Of a stretch of DNA of 64,000 nucleotides, positions 60,501-64,000 are shown one piece after another. The notes beneath the pieces are model-generated. The model ran no database searches, was not told the origin of the DNA, and saw only the letters and a program-made list of their open reading frames with translations. The position numbers and the translations under genes are program-made. Position 1 is the first letter of the stretch; every line of letters begins with the position of its first letter. Origin of the DNA: Cristatella mucedo (taxonomy: Eukaryota > Bryozoa > Phylactolaemata > Cristatellidae); the NCBI GenBank assembly GCA_009760855.2, contig WPIO01000021.1, positions 2,954,001 through 3,018,000 of the forward strand. Reading direction: 5' to 3'.

Positions 60501-62121
60501 CAAATCCTGAGGTAGCTCATACTTAAACAACTCCCCGGATAACTGGCAGCCATTCACATCTACAATCTGACTTCTCTCACTGCAGCAGGACCTTGCCCAG
60601 TACCACTGATATATTGGCATGTCGAGAGGCACTCTAGAATGATCAGGTGTTCAATTGTTTTAAACGCAACAAAGTGATCTTGGAGAACTATCAGAGAGGC
60701 TCTAACCAGTTAAATATTTGTAAAAGAAACAAGGCAGGCCAGTTTCTCAGAAATGGATAGCAATAAATTCCAATTGAAACTTATTAGCAAGATCCGACGA
60801 ACTGATGTAATCATATAGCTGCAGGGCCACTAGTCACTCAAGTTTCTTGATAAGAATGACAAAAAGAAGGCCGGACGAAAGTCACCTAGGTTCTCTTGAT
60901 CTAGTGCCGGCTTTCGAACGATTGGCCTGACAACAGCCATTTTCAGAGGGAAGGAAATTCACCAGTTACCATGGATGCATTTAATGTTATTTATGATCTC
61001 ACGATTAACAGGTCTACACGCCTTATGAGGAGAACTGTTAAGACTCAGTCTAAAGGACTAGTGGTCTTTTTAGCCATGGCAAATTAAGCGAGGAGGTTAT
61101 TGGCGTGCGTGTTCGTTGGTGGTTAAAAAAAACATACGTTGACTATTTATTACGCCACCGTAGGAGTGAGAAGAAGAGGTCTGATCAAGCTGAAAGGAAG
61201 GCAGAGAAGGTGCACCTGCTAAGCCCAAGCAGCAGGAAGGAAGTGTTATGTATGCCACGACAAAATAGAGGTGAGTTTGACTTCGAGTGGGATTGACCGC
61301 ACAGCTGGCAAACAATTGGCTAGCCAACGGTTGCAATGAGTTTAAAAGAGAAGAGCATGAGTGAGGAGAGAGCAGACGAGTGGAGCAACGAGTGATTGCA
61401 GTCTGGCAGCCACAGGGAACGAGTCTCTCATCTCTTCTTTCTGACAGGAGGAGAATTTGAAGAAACGTCCTGCTTAAGCACAACCGTGAGCATTTGATAA
61501 GATGGTGAATAGTGGACATTGACCATGTGAGGTTGCAGTCTGGCAGAGATGACAGCAAGGAGATGTACAGCAAACCTAAAGAACCAAATCTCTTTCTATG
61601 CATTCACACATGATGGATGGTAGGAAGATTGCAGAGAAAGAGTACTGGCTCGATCTGGCTGGGGCTGTGGCCTCGTGCAGGCCATAGGCTCGAGTGCAAG
61701 ACACTTCACTCCTCATGCACCTCAGTCTTTTGTTGCCAGAATTGGTGCCACACACAGGTGTTTTTAACAACTGCTGCAGCAGCAGCAGCAGAAGCAGCAG
61801 CAGCAGCTATCTGCCTTCTCTGTGCTATAGTAGGTTAAACGAACGAAAGGTTTCGCTCAAATGCAATGGCAGCTCATACACAGTATCCATAAATGCCAGC
61901 CGCTTTCTGAGTGTTGCAGGTCCTAGGAAATGAGCAAGGGTGGCCGTCGACGGCAGGCCACTGCCCCCTGGAGCATTGAAGCTGCGAGCAGTCCATGGCC
62001 ACATCGATTGCTGCTGCTGCTGCACTGCCAGTGAGGGTGCAGCGGTTCGCATGAGCAAGCCGATGATGGCCCTCAGGGCCACCACTGCCAGCATGGTTTG
62101 CTCCATTGCTTCGGCAGACTC
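45393..62121 (-). CDS. HTT: Huntingtin, C-terminal part, eleven exons (5' part outside window)
   Basis: Huntingtin is a very large HEAT-repeat scaffold in vesicle transport and autophagy. Exons in transcript order: A 61880-62121, B 59324-59489, C 57862-58119, D 57167-57340, E 55299-55486, F 51045-51159, G 48445-48566, H 47936-48003, I 47366-47492, J 46078-46240, K 45393-45809 (stop at 45393-45395). They total 2040 nt, 679 residues plus stop, and every junction phase agrees. Strong human-like blocks: [25 protein letters not shown] and [75 protein letters not shown] and [33 protein letters not shown] and [14 protein letters not shown]. Exon A carries five consecutive Gln, unrelated to the N-terminal polyQ tract. 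Exon B and most of A align weakly. Exon H ends in a GC splice donor. The C-terminal end (about 20 residues) is species-specific. Confidence 0.93.
46454..46624. mobile_element. Short non-autonomous hAT transposon of the SPIN (Space Invaders) type
   Basis: A 171-bp element with 15-bp terminal inverted repeats differing at two positions: CAGCGGCTCTCAACC at the left and, inverted, CAGTGGTTCTCAACC at the right. Flanks CTCTAAAT (46446-46453) and CTCTAGAT (46625-46632) are an 8-bp target duplication with one mismatch, fitting the hAT size and its TCTAGA preference. Inside, a palindromic GGGTCGAACGACCC, then CACAGGGGTCGCCTAAGACC, and later TTATGGTTGGGGGTCGCCAC match my recollection of SPIN subterminal sequence in tetrapods. 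About 14 bp appears deleted after the left terminus. No transposase coding. It lies just upstream of HTT exon J, in the intron. Confidence 0.85.
47773..47802. repeat. Short 10-bp tandem repeat in HTT intron
   Basis: Three copies of ACTCCAATCC-like units between exons I and H. Confidence 0.75.
47930..47942 (-). promoter_or_regulatory. Non-canonical GC splice donor after HTT exon H
   Basis: On the minus strand exon H ends TTCAG and the intron starts GCAAGT, the usual strong context of GC-AG introns. The nearby GT two bases further on (AAGTGA) would leave two bases and break the frame of exon I, whose acceptor CAG at 47493-47495 requires exactly one carried base. Confidence 0.75.
48793..48955 (+). 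mobile_element. SINE1 in HTT intron, best-preserved copy
   Basis: A-box-like TGGCACACTAGGTAAGGCAG, B-box GTGGGTTCGAATCC matching the tRNA consensus, body GGTGGTGATAGCTGTAAAGG, and end GAGGCTGTTAAATCAGCT. Antisense to HTT, between exons F and G. Confidence 0.82.
48956..51044. other. HTT intron between exons F and G, remainder
   Basis: A G15 run at about 49303-49317. No further exon found, although the protein alignment suggests about nine residues may be missing here. Confidence 0.45.
51258..52150 (-). mobile_element. LINE-A relative, older copy, in HTT intron
   Basis: Same strand as HTT. Reverse-transcriptase C-terminal region at 51618-52085 ([38 protein letters not shown]) with 3' UTR and short (TAA)n. 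More diverged than its immediate neighbour. Confidence 0.8.
52151..53049 (-). mobile_element. LINE-A young copy in HTT intron
   Basis: One uninterrupted frame runs from the 5' truncation at about 53049 to 52387 ([20 protein letters not shown] through [17 protein letters not shown] to the C-terminus), then 3' UTR, hairpin and (TAA)n. Almost identical in protein to the copy at 1791-2494. Confidence 0.88.
53052..53085. repeat. Perfect 14-bp inverted repeat with 6-bp loop
   Basis: TTTTGCTGACATTC, loop AAGAAG, GAATGTCAGCAAAA. It sits exactly at the 5' truncation point of the LINE-A copy to its left. Confidence 0.93.
53395..54350 (-). mobile_element. LINE endonuclease-domain fragment, inactive
   Basis: Apurinic-type endonuclease remains on minus: [20 protein letters not shown] and [11 protein letters not shown] near 54260-54330, then [16 protein letters not shown] and [15 protein letters not shown] at 53770-53900, then the linker [17 protein letters not shown] at about 53500. 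The GDFN catalytic motif is degraded and there are frameshifts. The linker runs almost directly into a [10 protein letters not shown] palm motif, so most of the fingers region is deleted. Confidence 0.72.
54371..54520. repeat. (CT)n microsatellite in HTT intron
   Basis: CT tract with CTGTCTCT variants on the left and a pure run on the right, next to the start of the endonuclease fragment. Confidence 0.96.
54860..54950 (+). mobile_element. LINE-A tail fragment
   Basis: GTAAAGTGCCTAGAGAGTAA then TTCTCTGAGGGCACTATTCA and (ATT)n; only the last 90 bp is present. Confidence 0.75.
55948..56100. repeat. 17-bp minisatellite, nine copies, in HTT intron
   Basis: Unit CCTCGGTCCACGGGCAG with rare A/G changes, between exons E and D. 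Open frames through it in several frames encode Arg/Gly/Pro/Ala repeats but are intronic. Confidence 0.96.
58432..58945 (-). mobile_element. LINE-A copy in HTT intron, 5'-truncated
   Basis: (TAA)n, hairpin, 3' UTR and the reverse-transcriptase C-terminal segment ([36 protein letters not shown]) ending abruptly at about 58945. Between exons C and B. Confidence 0.85.
59263..59281. repeat. Poly-G run next to HTT exon B
   Basis: About 18 G on the plus strand (C on the HTT sense strand), roughly 45 bp into the intron after exon B. Confidence 0.9.
59575..61070 (-). mobile_element. LINE-C copy in HTT intron
   Basis: Longest LINE relic here. The tail is AGTGCCATCAGAGAGCC with AAGTGCTTTACAACTCACTG. 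Palm remnant [10 protein letters not shown] (60268-60498) with the catalytic motif reduced to CCDCEL, and further upstream reverse-transcriptase remains to about 61070. Many frameshifts. Confidence 0.65.
61771..61807. repeat. (CAG)n-like trinucleotide tract in HTT intron
   Basis: CTGCTGCAGCAGCAGCAGCA then GAAGCAGCAGCAGCAG, about 70 bp from the end of exon A on the intron side. It is not the N-terminal polyglutamine repeat, which lies outside the window. Confidence 0.85.
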
Positions 62122-62211
62122 CTGAAAAAGAGAAGGATCCCACACGTCCAGCACATTACCTGCTGCAGTACCATGGCAGTGGCAACGATATAATCTATGT
62201 GGGTATAATCT

Positions 62212-62645
62212 ATCAGACTATGTGGGTCTTACACAGGAGAGTTTTCTATAGCGCACTCACAGCTTAAGCGATTTTCGGTACACATTCGGTAGCCAAAAAA
62301 CTTCATCTCACGCAATAAAGAGAAAGTGAATAATATACATGAGTCAGGAAAGCAGTTGAGGTAGTGAGTAGCATGGAAGTAGCAGGTCAGGACGGCTGAA
62401 AATGACTTGAAATAGTCGGCAACAGGTGAGTAGTTATCGTTGCATAAGAGTTGGCGGAACTGAGCTCTTCAGTCTAGGACCTGCAGAGCTAAAGCTTCTG
62501 TCGCTAACAGTCTTTAAGCAGAGAAAGGGAACAGCTAATTGATTGTCCATACAGGACCTGAGGGCACGAGAAGGCTGAAACTGGTGCAGCAGTTCAGCTA
62601 GGTATGAAGCAGCCAAGCCTTGGCAGGCCGTATGGGTCAGGGTAA
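62212..62645 (-). mobile_element. LINE-B 3' part, left of an insertion
   Basis: GTGGGTCTTACACAGGAGAG start equals the 3' end of the copy at 4607. The body matches it to GTATGGGTCAGGG, where LINE-A begins. Confidence 0.78.
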
Positions 62646-63625
62646 TAATAATAATAATAATATTGCACTTGATAAAGCGCCCTCAGAGAACTTAATCTCT
62701 TTCTAGGCGTTTTACATCTGCTGCAAAGTGATATGCAATCGAATAGTAAGTAAAATCATGCTTGAAAAACAAACAAAATGAATAATATGGTTAGGGGTGA
62801 CATGCACAGGGTCAGCATGCAAATGTGGTTAGTGGCAGCATGCACAGTGTCAGCACGCATAAGCACATCAAGGACGAATCACAGGGACCCACTAAATGCT
62901 GTCCTAAATAGGTTGTTTTTAAGTTCCTTTTAAATGTGGTCAGGTCAGGGGATGTTCTGACGCAGGTCGGGAGGCAGTTCCAGGCTTTGGGAGCATGCGA
63001 ACTAAATGCACGGTCTCCAAAGGATTTAAGGTTTGCACGAGGTATTTCTAGACTGTTGGATTCCAAAAAGCGGGTGGTACGATGCTTGGCCTGATGGGGT
63101 AGTATATCTGAAAGATAGGCTGGAGCCATAGAATGAAGAGACCTAAAGGTGAGCGACAAAACCTTGAAGTCAATCCGTTGCCTCACTGGTAGCCAGTGCA
63201 GGTCGGCGAGAAGTGGAGTAATGTGGCAACTGCAACGCTCACGACAGACAAGCCTAGCTGCAGAGTTTTGCACCAGCTGCAATCGCCTGATCGCACATGC
63301 TGGTAGGCCAGTAAGCAGTGAGTTGCAGAAGTCGAGACAGGATGTCACGAATGCATGGACCAACTTGGACGCGGTAGCCTTATCTAAACAGGCCCTAATT
63401 TTAGCAATGTTATGAAGTTGAAAATAGGCAGCTTTGACTGTGGAACTAATGTGGTCGTCTAACGAGAGGTCGCTTTGGAATATGACACCTAGATTTCGAG
63501 CTGATTCAGCTGGAGATATGCTGGGAGAGCCAATTTTGAAAGTCAGCCTTTCCAATCTCTGAATCACACTGGGTTTGCCCATAACTAGTAAGTTAGTTTT
63601 ATCATCGTTTAGTTTTAGAAAATTT
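62646..63625 (-). mobile_element. LINE-A inserted into LINE-B, with target duplication
   Basis: (TAA)n, hairpin, 3' UTR, and a long frame with [36 protein letters not shown] and [23 protein letters not shown] occurs at both edges (62640-62645 and 63626-63631). One frameshift near the C-terminus (LKTTYLGQH). Confidence 0.88.
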
Positions 63626-64000
63626 GGGTAAGAACTTCGCTCTGTATCTGTTGATCAATCGACAGCCATCCTAGCTCTTTTAGCAAAGGAGACACAAGGT
63701 CAAACCTCTGGGATTTGAAAAACTAGCCTTGCAGCCATATTCATAGCCAGTTGCAGTGGCCTAGTGGCTTTTTCTGGTGGCTCAGCCAATATGGAATTAC
63801 AATAATCTAGCCAAGACAGAACTAAGGAGATAGTTAAATTTTTTGCAAGCCACCGTGGAAGACAGTTCCTAATCTTGGATAGAGAGCAGACGTGATGGGT
63901 AGCTGTGGAAGCAGTCTTCTTAACGAAGCTTACAAAATTTGAGCAGCTGTCTAAGACGACACCTAAATTCTGAGCACATGGTGATGATGACACAACAGCG
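63626..64000 (-). mobile_element. LINE-B, right of the insertion, running off the window
   Basis: Resumes with GAACTTCGCTCTGTATCTG. Encodes on minus NLGVVLDSCSNFVSFVKKTA, LVLSWLDYCNSILAEPPEKA and LQLAMNMAARLVFQIPEV, in the same family as 4772-5098. Confidence 0.8.

Overview
The window is eukaryotic nuclear DNA from an animal. Three genes with introns sit in long repeat-filled non-coding DNA: EEF1D (+, 15373-19692), LDAH (+, 27062-37987) and the 3' part of huntingtin, HTT (-, 45393-62121, with its 5' part beyond the right edge). Splice sites are mostly GT-AG, and each exon chain closes in frame with no internal stop. The proteins are clear orthologues of vertebrate genes but diverged enough to suggest an invertebrate bilaterian. 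I cannot name the species.

Layout. 1-15343 has no recognised gene; it holds tRNA-derived SINEs, L2/CR1-like LINE fragments, (CA)n/(CT)n tracts and AT-rich DNA. 15344-19710 is EEF1D, whose large intron contains two decayed LINEs. 19710-26800 is intergenic, mostly LINE remains. 26800-37987 is LDAH, starting in a GC-rich promoter-like block; its first intron holds stacked and nested LINE/SINE insertions and its second holds a SINE pair, (TA)n and (GA)n. 38000-45392 lies between the convergent 3' ends of LDAH and HTT and has three tandem repeats but no recognised gene. 45393-62121 holds eleven HTT exons on the minus strand; its introns carry a SPIN-like hAT element, a SINE, several LINEs, a 17-bp minisatellite and a long (CT)n tract. 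62122-64000 is one LINE inserted inside another.

The three genes act in unrelated processes: translation elongation, lipid-droplet metabolism and a HEAT-repeat scaffold. No operon or cluster is implied. The most distinctive content is the repeat ecology: an L2-like LINE (here LINE-A) whose 3' end can fold into a two-part hairpin, a tRNA-derived SINE (here SINE2) with nearly the same tail, a second SINE (SINE1) with a different tail, and a short hAT element matching the horizontally transferred SPIN family. Names LINE-A, LINE-B, LINE-C, SINE1 and SINE2 are local labels. Repeat edges are approximate unless target-site duplications are given.
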